Shown here piece after piece: positions 24,775 to 33,087 of a DNA stretch of 64,000 nucleotides; within the stretch, counting starts at the first letter, position 1, and each line of letters begins with the position of its first letter. The translations under genes were made by a program, and so were the position numbers. The stretch is from Paenibacillus ehimensis NBRC 15659 (GTDB taxonomy: Bacteria > Bacillota > Bacilli > Paenibacillales > NBRC-103111), in contig NZ_BILX01000017.1 of assembly GCF_004000785.1 (NCBI RefSeq), forward strand, positions 1 through 64,000, written 5' to 3'. The notes below the pieces were generated by a model. The model was given only the letters and a program-made list of their open reading frames with translations. It did not search any database and was not told the DNA's origin.

Positions 24775-24935
24775 AATAAATTTAACTAAAAAATAGCATG
24801 TCCTGTGAAAAAACGCAAGCTGCTCGCTTGAAATGACGGTTGTGCAATATACCATCCTTATTGTATAATCATAACGCACGATTATATGTCATAACATACG
24901 TTTGTTTTACTATAACATACATAGAGGTGCGAACT

Positions 24936-25520
24936 ATGCTTATCCTTCCTTTCTTGTCGTACATCATAGCGACGAGCTTCACGCCCGGTCCCAATAACAT
25001 CATGGCGATGTCCAACGCGAACAAACACGGGCTAAGAAAAACATTCCGGTTTATTTTTGGCGTCACCGTCGGATTTTTTGCCATCATGCTCTTGTCCAGC
25101 TTTTTCAATCTGATGTTATATCATTATATCCCGCGGATTACGTTCGTGATGAACCTGCTGGGGAGTCTGTACATGGCCTATCTCGCCTTCAAAATTATGA
25201 GAGTAAATAAACCGCAAAATAAAGAACAAGTTAACGACACGTTAAACTCGTTCTTTACGGGATTCATTCTGCAATTTGTTAACCCCAAGGGAATCTTGTA
25301 CGGGATCACGGCCATTTCTACCTTCGTCATTCCGTTCTACAAGTCCGGCCTGAGCTTGCTGCTTTTTTCCGTACTGCTTGCGTTTGTGGGATTTTTGTCC
25401 ACTTTCATGTGGGCGGTGTTCGGTTCGTTGTTTCAAAAGTTTCTGTCCAACTACGAACGGCCCTTTCATATCGTCATGGGGTTGTTGCTGCTGTACAGCG
25501 CCATCTCGATTTTCTTATAA
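24936..25520 (+). CDS. LysE-family amino-acid exporter
   Basis: The protein has 194 residues from ATG 24936 (GAGGTG 8 bases upstream); upstream in-frame sequence is AT-rich and non-coding. The LysE/RhtB signature TSFTPGPNNIMAMSNANKHG is followed by six TM segments and FILQFVNPKGILYGI. It probably exports amino acids or their analogues. Codon use is more AT-rich than its neighbours. It is divergent from the PadR operon. Confidence 0.93.
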   Translation: MLILPFLSYIIATSFTPGPNNIMAMSNANKHGLRKTFRFIFGVTVGFFAIMLLSSFFNLMLYHYIPRITFVMNLLGSLYMAYLAFKIMRVNKPQNKEQVNDTLNSFFTGFILQFVNPKGILYGITAISTFVIPFYKSGLSLLLFSVLLAFVGFLSTFMWAVFGSLFQKFLSNYERPFHIVMGLLLLYSAISIFL

Positions 25521-25564
25521 GCTGCCCGACAATGGACAAACGCGACCTTCCCTTGCTCAAAATT

Positions 25565-25594
25565 GAAAAAAGACACCGGCCAAGAGGCAGTGTC
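25565..25594 (-). terminator. Terminator after ctaB
   Basis: An imperfect hairpin (GACACCGGC / GGCAGTGTC, 25572-25594) is followed on the minus strand by a T-run (25565-25571). It lies 32 bp beyond the ctaB stop and also closes the convergent lysE-type gene. Confidence 0.7.
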
Positions 25595-25625
25595 GAAGCT
25601 AACGCCGCCCGGGAAATCCCCGATA

Positions 25626-26492
25626 TTAGCGCAGAGCCGTTTCAACGATGATGGTCAAAAACGACAGGGTTAAATAGTAGAGCGAAAATTTGAAGCTGGC
25701 TTTCGCCCATTCCCGGTCGTCCTTCGTAAATAACCCGCTTAAGCATTTCAAAAACCAAATGCCGAGAAGAACGGTAGAGATGATTAAATAACCGATACCG
25801 ACCCAGTCGTCGACATACAGCCAATAAGTAACCGGAAATAAAGCTGCGACATAGGGCAGCATTTGCCATTTGGTACGGCGGACGCCTTTTACGACGGGGA
25901 GCAGCGGATAGCCCGCCGCCCGGTACTCGTCCTTCTTCAAGATCCCAAGCGCCCAAAAATGCGGCGGCTGCCATAAAAACATGACGAGAAATAATAGCCA
26001 TGCTCCCAGATTCAACTCATTGGAAAAGCTGCAGTAGCCGATCATGGGCGGCATCGCTCCGGAAATCCCTCCGACGGAGGTGCTCCAAGTCGATGTCGGC
26101 TTCAACCATGCCGTATAGATCACCACATAGACAAAGATGCCGACGAAGCCCAGAACCATGCTAAGCGAATTCACATAAACGTATAAAAGAGCTAATCCTG
26201 CTAAACCCGCTGCGATTCCGACCGCCAAAACGATCCGAGGGTTCAGCCGACCGCCGGGCAGCGGCCGGTTTCTTGTCCTTTCCATGTGCACATCCCGGAA
26301 CCGGTCCAAGTAATTATTCCCGATTGAGGCAGCCGCCATGGTTAACGTCGTACCCACCAGCATGAAGAACAAGCCAGCGAATTCAAAATTCCACCGCGAA
26401 GCAAGACAATAACCGGCAAACACGCCAAACAGATTGGAGGTCATGATTCTCGGCTTTATCACAGAAATCCAGTCTTTCCAAGCGCTCTCCAA
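25626..26492 (-). CDS. ctaB: Protoheme IX farnesyltransferase (heme O synthase)
   Basis: This 288-residue integral membrane prenyltransferase of the UbiA family has about eight TM segments. The prenyl-diphosphate site is GNNYLDRFRDVHMERTRNRPLP (N-x3-D-x3-D), and the start KPRIM fits heme O synthases. It attaches farnesyl to heme B, giving heme O and then heme A for the aa3-type quinol oxidase encoded at 52-56 kb. The start is TTG 26492 with AAGGAGG 11 bases upstream. The MOSC gene ends 27 bp upstream on the same strand. Confidence 0.93.
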   Translation of the reverse strand: MESAWKDWISVIKPRIMTSNLFGVFAGYCLASRWNFEFAGLFFMLVGTTLTMAAASIGNNYLDRFRDVHMERTRNRPLPGGRLNPRIVLAVGIAAGLAGLALLYVYVNSLSMVLGFVGIFVYVVIYTAWLKPTSTWSTSVGGISGAMPPMIGYCSFSNELNLGAWLLFLVMFLWQPPHFWALGILKKDEYRAAGYPLLPVVKGVRRTKWQMLPYVAALFPVTYWLYVDDWVGIGYLIISTVLLGIWFLKCLSGLFTKDDREWAKASFKFSLYYLTLSFLTIIVETALR

Positions 26493-26519
26493 TCCCTGTA
26501 GCGCCTCCTTTTCAAGGTA

Positions 26520-27203
26520 TCATGTATTGCCGGTCAGTCTTTCCTTCGTATCCGCTTCGATCCCGTCCAGACGCTTCAGAAATGTCCTCCTCCAGTTCAC
26601 GGACAATTCTTCCACTTCCAGAATCTTCTTGATGCCTTCGATATGATCCTTCTCACGGTGCATGATCCGGTTGGCGTAGGACACGGTAATGGCCTTGGGA
26701 TGGGAAAAAATGCGGATCAGCCCGTCACGCCGGGATACGACGCCTTCTTTCAGCACGCGAAAATAAAAGCCGGTATATCCTGTTTCCTGAACCTTCAGCG
26801 GCATGTCGGGCAATCCGTAGCGTACGGACAGCTTGTAACAGGGCTGACGCGGTTGACTGACCTGAACGATCGCTTCGCCAAGCTTAAACGTATCGCCGAT
26901 GCAAACCTCCTCCTCCAGCAGCCCCCGGACCGTCAGATTTTCCCCGAATGCGCCGTATTCCAATGTTCTCTGCAATTGTTTCTCCCAGAACGGATAGTGC
27001 TCGTAAGGATAGACGCAAACCGCCTTCTCCCTGCCTCCGTGATGAACAAGATCCGCCTGTCCGTCCCCCTCGAAATTCACCCACGATAAAAACAACTCCT
27101 CGTCGACCGGTGTCTTGTATATGCCGGTGGAGACGTCCTTATTGTTAAACTGCACTTCTATCGGTTTGCCGGTATTCAGCGAAAGGATCTCTACCTGTCT
27201 CAT
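26520..27203 (-). CDS. MOSC-domain protein (YiiM-like)
   Basis: The protein has 227 residues from ATG 27203 (GAGGTGAG upstream); the open frame extends 11 codons more. The MOSC core is visible: DLVHHGGREKAVCVYPYEHYPFW, FGENLTVRGLLEEEVCIGD and VSQPRQPCYKLSVRYG with the conserved Cys that carries sulfur. In YiiM the domain works with molybdenum cofactor enzymes that reduce N-hydroxylated compounds. It probably forms an operon with ctaB. Confidence 0.9.
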   Translation of the reverse strand: MRQVEILSLNTGKPIEVQFNNKDVSTGIYKTPVDEELFLSWVNFEGDGQADLVHHGGREKAVCVYPYEHYPFWEKQLQRTLEYGAFGENLTVRGLLEEEVCIGDTFKLGEAIVQVSQPRQPCYKLSVRYGLPDMPLKVQETGYTGFYFRVLKEGVVSRRDGLIRIFSHPKAITVSYANRIMHREKDHIEGIKKILEVEELSVNWRRTFLKRLDGIEADTKERLTGNT

Positions 27204-27287
27204 TGTAAGCTCACCTCGACTTTCACCTTGCTGCATGATTAGAGTATAATCCCGCTTCTCCCCTCAATCAATTCAATTGTTTATATA

Positions 27288-27313
27288 AAAACCATAGATA
27301 TAACCTATGGTTT
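27288..27313 (-). terminator. Terminator overlapping the helD stop codon
   Basis: AAACCATAG / CTATGGTTT (about 27289-27297 with 27305-27313) form a 9-bp stem that includes the stop codon of helD. On the minus strand TTTTATAT follows. Confidence 0.65.
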
Positions 27314-29374
27314 CAGAAAAGGAGTGATCTCCCCGGCGCAAGTCACGATCAATTTGTGCATGGCCCGGGAGCAGGCGATATAGAGCAGGCTTTTATCCAG
27401 CTCCGTCCGGTACGTTGAGGCATCGGCGAACGGCACGATGACTTGATCGAACTCCAAGCCTTTGGCCAAATGCGCATAGGTAACGACGATGCCCTCGTGG
27501 AACTGCTCGCTGTTGAAATCCAGCAAATGAATCTTATGCCCCATTTCCTTCAGCTTCGCGTACACTTCTTCGGCTTGGGCATGCGTCTTGCAGATGATCC
27601 CGAGCGAATGATGCCCGGACGCCAAGAAATCGCCGGTCAGCCTCCTTAGCGTATCCATTTCATCCCTTGGACTGGGACACGGCAGGACAAGCGGCTCCTC
27701 GCCATGCCGTTCGATCGGGATTAGTTTACTGTTCTGCTTCAGCTTCTGGGCAAAAGTTGTAATTTCAACGGTCGAACGGTAGCTTTTAAGCAGCTCGACC
27801 GTGTCCGCCCCGGGGAACACCTTTTTAATTTCGGCTAACGATGACGAGGAATAAGGATTCACGGATTGGCTGCTGTCGCCCAGAATCGTTTTCTTGCATT
27901 TGAACCATTTCGATAAAACCGCGTATTGAATCGGCGTATAATCCTGCATCTCATCCACCAGCAGATGCTTGACGAGATCGAACGGCGTCACTCCCTCAAA
28001 ATAAATTTTCAAATAAATGAGCGGAAACACATCCGAGTATTCCAGCTTCTTGCCCTGCTTTAGCTTGAACAGGTCAGGCCTGCCCAAATAGCGGTAAAAT
28101 TCCTTGTACAAGGAGAGAACGTCTTGGCATTTGAACATTTTTTTGACGGCTGTCTTGATCTTTTTGGAAGCTGATGCGGCGACCCGGTTTCCGTCTACGT
28201 CTTTGTAATTGGCTGTGACATGGGCCGCCGTCTTCTCCAGCCTCGATTTGACAGGCAACCTTCCGGAAGCCTCATAGCTGCTGAGCACAGCCTCTTTCGA
28301 AATCGTCACTTTATCGATCGTAATATCCTCAGGCGAGAAATATTGTTCCTCCGCATATTGGATAAACGCATCCATTTGACCGACAAACTCGGCGGCAGCT
28401 TTAAACTTGATCCGTTCGATTACGGATTCGTCCGTTTCGTCGCCAGTATCGCCCAGCAGCTCCGACACCTGCTCGTAAAACGTCTGAAACTTGCCGATGC
28501 CCGACAGCTCCTTGGCAGCCAGCTCCTCCAGGCTCACTTCCATGATTTTTTCTTCACCCAGCTCGGGCAGCACGTTCGAGATATAATCGGAGAACACTTT
28601 ATTGGGAGAAATGATCAGGACATTCCGGGAGCTTAACGTTTCCTTGTGCCGATACAGTAAAAAGGCGACTCTGTGCAAAGCGACCGACGTTTTCCCCGAA
28701 CCGGCAACGCCCTGAATGATCAGTTCGTGAGCCGCTTCATTTCGGATGATGGCGTTCTGTTCTTTTTGGATCGTCGCCACGATATTTTTCATTCTTTCGT
28801 TCGAAGAACCGCTAAGCTCCTTTTGAAGGACATCGTCATGGATCGTCATCGAGCTTTCGATCATATATTCCATCGCGCCTTGATTAATCTTATACTGTCT
28901 CTTCAAACCGATCTCGCCATGCACCTCTCCGATGGGCGCCGAATAGAACGCTTGGCCCACCTCAAAATCATAAAACAGGCTGGCTACGGGAGAGCGCCAA
29001 TCGTAGATTAAATTATCGTGGCCGTTTTCTTCGGTGAAGGAATGCACTCCGATATAGAACGAGTCCGCTTTTGGTTGCTGCCCCTCCTTGAAGTCCACTC
29101 TCCCAAAGTAGGGGGATTGCAGCAACTTCTGAACCCGCCTGCGCTTGGCGATCGCTTTCTCCCCCAGATCAATGGTTAGCGACACGTCCACCCGGTTCGC
29201 CGCCCGTTCCGCCGGGTCCAATACAGCCGCATTGTCCCAAAGATATTTCTTGGCTTCAATGACCGCTTCGTAAGTGGACGATACTTTATCGTCCATCTCC
29301 TTCAGGGCTTGATGGAGCTTGGCTAGGATAACTTCAAGATATCGTCTCTCTTCCGCTTCCGTACTATTAAACAT
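27305..29374 (-). CDS. helD: HelD-like RNA polymerase recycling helicase (UvrD/Rep superfamily 1)
   Basis: The protein has 689 residues from ATG 29374 (GAAGGAGG 8 bases upstream). An N-terminal coiled coil (about 1-60) precedes the HelD-type region FYIGVHSFTEENGHDNLIYDWRSPVASLFYDFE and Walker A GVAGSGKTSVALHR. Later motifs are VDEMQDYTPIQ (Walker B), LGDSSQSVNP and the C-terminal VIVPFADASTYRTELDKSLLYIACSRAMHKL. HelD binds RNA polymerase and removes it from stalled nucleic-acid complexes using ATP. Length fits class I HelD of Bacillus (about 770), somewhat short. Confidence 0.9.
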   Translation of the reverse strand: MFNSTEAEERRYLEVILAKLHQALKEMDDKVSSTYEAVIEAKKYLWDNAAVLDPAERAANRVDVSLTIDLGEKAIAKRRRVQKLLQSPYFGRVDFKEGQQPKADSFYIGVHSFTEENGHDNLIYDWRSPVASLFYDFEVGQAFYSAPIGEVHGEIGLKRQYKINQGAMEYMIESSMTIHDDVLQKELSGSSNERMKNIVATIQKEQNAIIRNEAAHELIIQGVAGSGKTSVALHRVAFLLYRHKETLSSRNVLIISPNKVFSDYISNVLPELGEEKIMEVSLEELAAKELSGIGKFQTFYEQVSELLGDTGDETDESVIERIKFKAAAEFVGQMDAFIQYAEEQYFSPEDITIDKVTISKEAVLSSYEASGRLPVKSRLEKTAAHVTANYKDVDGNRVAASASKKIKTAVKKMFKCQDVLSLYKEFYRYLGRPDLFKLKQGKKLEYSDVFPLIYLKIYFEGVTPFDLVKHLLVDEMQDYTPIQYAVLSKWFKCKKTILGDSSQSVNPYSSSSLAEIKKVFPGADTVELLKSYRSTVEITTFAQKLKQNSKLIPIERHGEEPLVLPCPSPRDEMDTLRRLTGDFLASGHHSLGIICKTHAQAEEVYAKLKEMGHKIHLLDFNSEQFHEGIVVTYAHLAKGLEFDQVIVPFADASTYRTELDKSLLYIACSRAMHKLIVTCAGEITPFLKP

Positions 29375-29563
29375 CCGTGCAGCCTCCTTCTGAATCATTC
29401 GCCTAAGCAGAGCTTGCGTGCCCTGCAAAAGCGGTATATAGAATATAAAAGATCCGGCAAAAAAAGAATAGACTTTTTCTTTCCGATGAGTTATTCTGAT
29501 GATAGAGTATGCCCCACGGATAAATTACTAATTATTTCCAATCTCGATGCATTAAAATAAAGC

Positions 29564-29588
29564 AAACCGCCCTCAAAGGCGGTTTTTT
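29564..29588 (+). terminator. Orphan rho-independent terminator
   Basis: AAACCGCC / GGCGGTTT (29564-29571 with 29578-29585) with loop CTCAAA and a run of six T reads as a strong plus-strand terminator. No plus-strand gene ends upstream within 3 kb, so it may close a small RNA or be left from a deleted gene. Confidence 0.75.
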
Positions 29589-29792
29589 CGCGTCGAATTC
29601 AAAATTTCGTTATTTCTCATGTTGCCGTATCATAAATAATGATTCCTTCATTCGTATCGTCCAGTTCCCCGACTAATATTCCTTCATTACTCCATACCGC
29701 AAATTGCCAACACTTTCAAAATTATCACAATGGCCTGGCCAATTAGATTGTGTCCAATCCTGGGTAAAAACAGCGAAAGCGGAGGTGTGATC

Positions 29793-29843
29793 ATGAGAAT
29801 TGCTGCGGCTCAAATGAGACCCCAGAAGGGAGAAAACTTTTAG
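29793..29843 (+). pseudogene. Truncated N-terminus of a carbon-nitrogen hydrolase
   Basis: A good ribosome site (GGAGGTGTGATC) is followed by ATG and 16 codons reading MRIAAAQMRPQKGENF, then TAG. The pattern M-[RK]-I-A-x-A-Q-M-x-P-x-x-G is the start of nitrilase-superfamily amidases. The rest of the gene is absent, so this looks like a deletion remnant. Confidence 0.5.
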
Positions 29844-29957
29844 CCGCAGGAGAGATGTTTTGTCTGGAAGTCTATTCGATTCATTTTATTTATTTTAACG
29901 ACAAATGTATACTTTTCATGAATGAAACTTTTTATGTTAGAAAAGGAGAACGTAAAA

Positions 29958-30290
29958 ATGACACTATTTGCAAAAACACCACAGCCGCCTTATTACGCCG
30001 TTATTTTTTCAAGTCAGCGTTCGGAAGGGGATCACGGTTACGGGAAAATGGCAGAAAAAATGGTATCCTTGGCATCCAACCAACCAGGCTTTTTGGGAGT
30101 AGAAAGCGTTCGGGACGGTCATGGTTTCGGGATAACCGTTTCATACTGGGATTCCTTGGATGCCATTCGGAATTGGAAAGCAAACGAAGAGCATTTGGCG
30201 GCACAGGATAAGGGGAAAACGATCTGGTACGAAAATTATATAACAAGAATCTGTCGAGTTGAAAAAGAATACGGCCTAAAGGAAGTATGA
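29958..30290 (+). CDS. Antibiotic biosynthesis monooxygenase (ABM)-domain protein
   Basis: The protein has 110 residues from ATG 29958 (AAGGAG 9 bases upstream). Its single ferredoxin-like ABM domain has YYAVIFSSQRSEGDHGYGKMAEKMVSLASNQPGFLGVES in the usual order and ITVSYWDSLDAIRNWKANEEH. It resembles B. subtilis YqjZ, of unknown substrate. It converges on the RidA operon with a shared terminator. Confidence 0.85.
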   Translation: MTLFAKTPQPPYYAVIFSSQRSEGDHGYGKMAEKMVSLASNQPGFLGVESVRDGHGFGITVSYWDSLDAIRNWKANEEHLAAQDKGKTIWYENYITRICRVEKEYGLKEV

Positions 30291-30315
30291 TTGATCGCTG
30301 TGTAAAGCGTCAAAT

Positions 30316-30347
30316 AGCCCCCATCTTTGTCCAAGATGAGGGCTTTC
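30316..30347. terminator. Bidirectional terminator between ABM and RidA genes
   Basis: AGCCCCCATCTT / AAGATGAGGGCT (30316-30327 with 30333-30344) form a 12-bp stem with one mismatch between two convergent genes. Confidence 0.7.
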
Positions 30348-30367
30348 ATGCTCGGCTTGTTCAAAGA

Positions 30368-30772
30368 CTATTCGCCTACGGCTATGGCTTCGATTTCAAT
30401 CAAGAACTGATCATTCACCAGTTTACTTACTTCAACCGCCGAACTGGCAGGCGGATTTTTCGTATTGACATAGCTATCCCGAATGTCCCGCACGGTCTGC
30501 ATTTGGGCGATGTCCGTCACAAAGAAGGTCAACTTTACAACATCGTTGAAGCTAACGCCGGAAGCCTCCAGCGCAGACTTGATGTTTTCGAATACCTGCC
30601 TGGTTTGTGCGGCCAGATCTCCCGGACCTACCAATTCTCCGTGTTGGTTAACGGCAACCTGCCCGGAAACATAAATCGTTCTTCCGTTTCGTACTTCCAC
30701 AACTTGGGTATAGCCTTTTGCAGGCGGCATCGACTGCGGATTCCTGAAAATGATTTGCTTATCGTTTTGCAT
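30368..30772 (-). CDS. RidA/YjgF-family protein without the catalytic arginine
   Basis: This 134-residue protein has the chorismate-mutase-like fold signatures YVSGQVAVNQHGELVG, QTRQVFENIKSALEASG and LIEIEAIAV. True RidA imine deaminases carry Arg in P-A-R-S-x-V-E-V; here it reads PASSAVEV with Ser instead, so 2-aminoacrylate deaminase activity is doubtful. It belongs to a minus-strand series with a cysteine hydrolase (4-bp gap), which suggests a role in degrading an N-containing compound. Confidence 0.88.
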   Translation of the reverse strand: MQNDKQIIFRNPQSMPPAKGYTQVVEVRNGRTIYVSGQVAVNQHGELVGPGDLAAQTRQVFENIKSALEASGVSFNDVVKLTFFVTDIAQMQTVRDIRDSYVNTKNPPASSAVEVSKLVNDQFLIEIEAIAVGE

Positions 30773-30776
30773 GACT

Positions 30777-31265
30777 TCAGCTCCCTACGAAAGATTCGAT
30801 GACCGGATATGAGATGATATTTCGATCCCGGTACGTTGCTTCTACCGCGGCATCCCGCTCTCCGACGATTCCGTTTTGCAAGATGACCGTCTTAAAGCCT
30901 CTCTCCTTCGCCCCATTGTACGTGAACAGGACGCAGTGCTCTGCGGCAAATCCCGATACGATCACCAGACCGACTTCGTTCTCCAATAAGAGCTGTTCCA
31001 GATCCGTTTTCCAAAACGCATTGGGGAATACCTTGGTGATTCGCTTCTCATGCTCTTCCACTCTAATTTCGGGTATGATCTCGAATAGCTCCTTATTGGA
31101 TTCTTGCCGGCTCTCAATGTCTTGAATATGGACAATAAGATGCCCCTTTGACCGAAGCAGGTCTGCCGTGTAATTAATGTATTCGCATGCTTTTCCGATA
31201 TTCGATTGTTCTTTGTCCTTCAGAAAGACGGTCTGCATATCCACAATTAATAGGGCGATTTTCAA
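30777..31265 (-). CDS. Isochorismatase-family cysteine hydrolase
   Basis: This 162-residue protein starts at TTG 31265 with GGGAG 9 bases upstream. The catalytic triad is visible as Asp9 (LIVDMQ), Lys in KVFPNAFWKT and Cys in VSGFAAEHCVLFT, with a cis-peptide-type loop before the Cys. Family members hydrolyse amides, nicotinamide or isochorismate. It lies 4 bp upstream of the RidA-like gene and just after a GyrI-like gene, so these form an operon. Confidence 0.88.
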   Translation of the reverse strand: MKIALLIVDMQTVFLKDKEQSNIGKACEYINYTADLLRSKGHLIVHIQDIESRQESNKELFEIIPEIRVEEHEKRITKVFPNAFWKTDLEQLLLENEVGLVIVSGFAAEHCVLFTYNGAKERGFKTVILQNGIVGERDAAVEATYRDRNIISYPVIESFVGS

Positions 31266-31284
31266 AGTCTTTCAGCTCCCTTAT

Positions 31285-31767
31285 TTATGAATTTTCGCAC
31301 TTTTCCTTGATCGGAATCCATAGTTCAACCTGTTCTTCCTCTACATTTTCTTCAAAATAATAGATTTCCATCGGACACGTATGATCTAAAAATTTCTGCT
31401 GATATCCATTTTCCTGCATCCAATGAAACAGTTTAGGGTACGCTTCACCAATCGATTTCGTTGTACAATTGATTTTGGCATACGTTGTGGACGGCAGCTT
31501 AAAACCGATCATTCCCTCTGGAATGATCGATAAATCCTCTACTTCCAGGCAGGCAAAGTACGTAGCAAATATCCCGTTGCACATATAGGGGGAAAACAGC
31601 ACTTCCTGATTTTTCGCATTAATGACTTCATGCCTTCGCTCTACAAATTGAGTTTGAATCTGCAGCGCGGCATCCGGAAAATGCTGCGGGAAATTCGCCG
31701 TAATACTTTGACCGACCAATTGAACCTCTTTGGTAGCGATTTCACAATGAAACTTTAGCTTCTCCAC
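31285..31767 (-). CDS. GyrI-like / AraC effector-binding-domain protein
   Basis: This 160-residue protein starts at GTG 31767 (AAGGA 9 bases upstream). The pattern of strands, with GMIGFKLPSTTYAKINCTTKSIGEAYPKLFHWMQENGY and a C-terminal EIYYFEE...VELWIPIK, matches the SOUL/GyrI-like small-molecule-binding domain without a DNA-binding part. It may bind a drug or metabolite. It is AT-rich and probably the first gene of the cysteine hydrolase / RidA series. Confidence 0.8.
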   Translation of the reverse strand: MEKLKFHCEIATKEVQLVGQSITANFPQHFPDAALQIQTQFVERRHEVINAKNQEVLFSPYMCNGIFATYFACLEVEDLSIIPEGMIGFKLPSTTYAKINCTTKSIGEAYPKLFHWMQENGYQQKFLDHTCPMEIYYFEENVEEEQVELWIPIKEKCENS

Positions 31768-31842
31768 AGGAATCAGTCCTTCCTTCGTTTTTTTGTTTGT
31801 TTCCTCCTTGCTTTCCGGTAATGCTTCCGTCCGTTCCCCTGC

Positions 31843-32403
31843 CTATGTATCATCTTCCATACTCCATCGATGAACAATTTCACTATTTTTTTTCAGATGG
31901 GCCGATCGGAGAATATTTTTCTCTTTTAAATCAAGCAGCGTATCGTAGTATGTTTCCTCCAAATTTCCCCAACTATCAAAGCTGCCTTCACCTTCTTTCA
32001 GATCCATACACCAAAGGTATCCCTTAATCGAGCCTTTTCGCGAATCGTCCCAGTCTCCAATGAGAGGACGCTTCCAGTTTCCTCCAAGCGAAGAAGCAAG
32101 TATGCTTTTCCCTTCAAACGGTTCAGGCTTTACAAATGTTTCAAGATTCTCCTCTTCATTCGAAACGTACAACCGTCCGCAGCAGGTGCATTGATAAATT
32201 AATTTAGTCAAATGTGCCGCCATTCTGCGTATGCCCATTGCCGCTCTTTCTTTATCTTTATCCGCCGGTCCCGATTTCTCGATAGCTCGATCTATCGCAT
32301 CCAAAAAATCAAACCAATCTTGATCCGATATCAGATGTCCCTTATAAGGCAAATAATCGGTTTGGTCGACAATAATACCGCCGCAATCACATCTGATTTT
32401 CAC
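31843..32403 (-). CDS. Hypothetical protein with zinc-ribbon-like cysteines
   Basis: The protein has 186 residues from GTG 32403 (GGAGG 7 bases upstream). It begins with IRCDCGG and has YQCTCCGRLYV at about residues 90-100, so four or five Cys could bind zinc. A Trp-rich middle (GNWKRPLIGDWDD) and an acidic C-terminus follow. I do not recognise a named family. It lies 13 bp after the macrodomain gene, probably in the same operon. Confidence 0.75.
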   Translation of the reverse strand: MKIRCDCGGIIVDQTDYLPYKGHLISDQDWFDFLDAIDRAIEKSGPADKDKERAAMGIRRMAAHLTKLIYQCTCCGRLYVSNEEENLETFVKPEPFEGKSILASSLGGNWKRPLIGDWDDSRKGSIKGYLWCMDLKEGEGSFDSWGNLEETYYDTLLDLKEKNILRSAHLKKNSEIVHRWSMEDDT

Positions 32404-32416
32404 TCATACGCCTCCG

Positions 32417-32977
32417 TTACTCTATCTCAAGGCCTTCGCGCAAACGCTCCTGATAAATCCGGTAATTCTCCTCATCGAAGCAAACGAACCAAATCTGTTC
32501 GAGCCCTGACTCTGGATTGCAGCGGATAAAAGTGGACACCGCCTCTAAAGCAGTTTTGGCGGCCAGAGCCTTCGGAAATCGATAAATGCCGGTGCTAATA
32601 TTGGGAAAAGCGATGCTGCGGGCTTGATTTTTGCTGGCTAAATGCAATGTGTTTGCATAGCAGTTCATTAATTTCTGTTCCTCGCCGTTCGTTCCGCCAT
32701 TCCAGACCGGCCCTACGGTGTGAATCACAAAGGACGCCGGTAAATTTCCCGCTGTCGTCACAACGGCCTCGCCTACCTGGCAGCCGCCCTGCTGCTCTCG
32801 AATCTTCCTGCATTCCTCCAAAATCCGCTTGCCGCCGGCTCTGTGGATCGCCCCGTCAACCCCGCCCCCGCCGAGCAGGCTTGTATTGGCGGCATTCACG
32901 ATGACATCCGGGGCTACTTTTGTAATATCTCCTTGGAATACCTTGACGGTAGTCGTTTGCAGCTTTATCTCTTCCAT
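32417..32977 (-). CDS. Macrodomain protein (O-acetyl-ADP-ribose deacetylase, YmdB-like)
   Basis: The protein has 186 residues from ATG 32977 (GGAGG 7 bases upstream). The ADP-ribose site is VKVFQGDITKVAPDVIVNAANTSLLGGGGVDGAIHRAGG in order, with VIHTVGPVW and IAFPNISTGIYRFP. These match MacroD-type enzymes that remove ADP-ribose or O-acetyl groups. It is a single-domain protein of usual length. Confidence 0.93.
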   Translation of the reverse strand: MEEIKLQTTTVKVFQGDITKVAPDVIVNAANTSLLGGGGVDGAIHRAGGKRILEECRKIREQQGGCQVGEAVVTTAGNLPASFVIHTVGPVWNGGTNGEEQKLMNCYANTLHLASKNQARSIAFPNISTGIYRFPKALAAKTALEAVSTFIRCNPESGLEQIWFVCFDEENYRIYQERLREGLEIE

Positions 32978-32999
32978 GATCAAACCTCCACGCAATAAA

Positions 33000-33042
33000 A
33001 AACATCACGGAAATACTCGTATTCGAGATCCTGATGTTTTTT
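33000..33042 (-). terminator. Hairpin between a small membrane protein gene and the macrodomain gene
   Basis: AAAACATCA / TGATGTTTT arms with a bulge enclose about 20 bases; on the minus strand TTTTTTATT follows. It should end transcription of the gene at 33088-33669. Confidence 0.6.
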
Positions 33043-33087
33043 AGCGCCAATTGCTAGTTTCGGTCATAATTATAATCGATAACCGGC

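Larger units (their letters stand above)
29375..29957. other. Intergenic stretch with an orphan terminator and a gene remnant
   Basis: This 583-bp stretch holds the helD promoter area (AT-rich, 29430-29500), a plus-strand terminator with no visible gene before it (29564-29588), a truncated reading frame of nitrilase type (29793-29843) and the ribosome site of the ABM gene. No full-length gene is supported. Confidence 0.6.
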
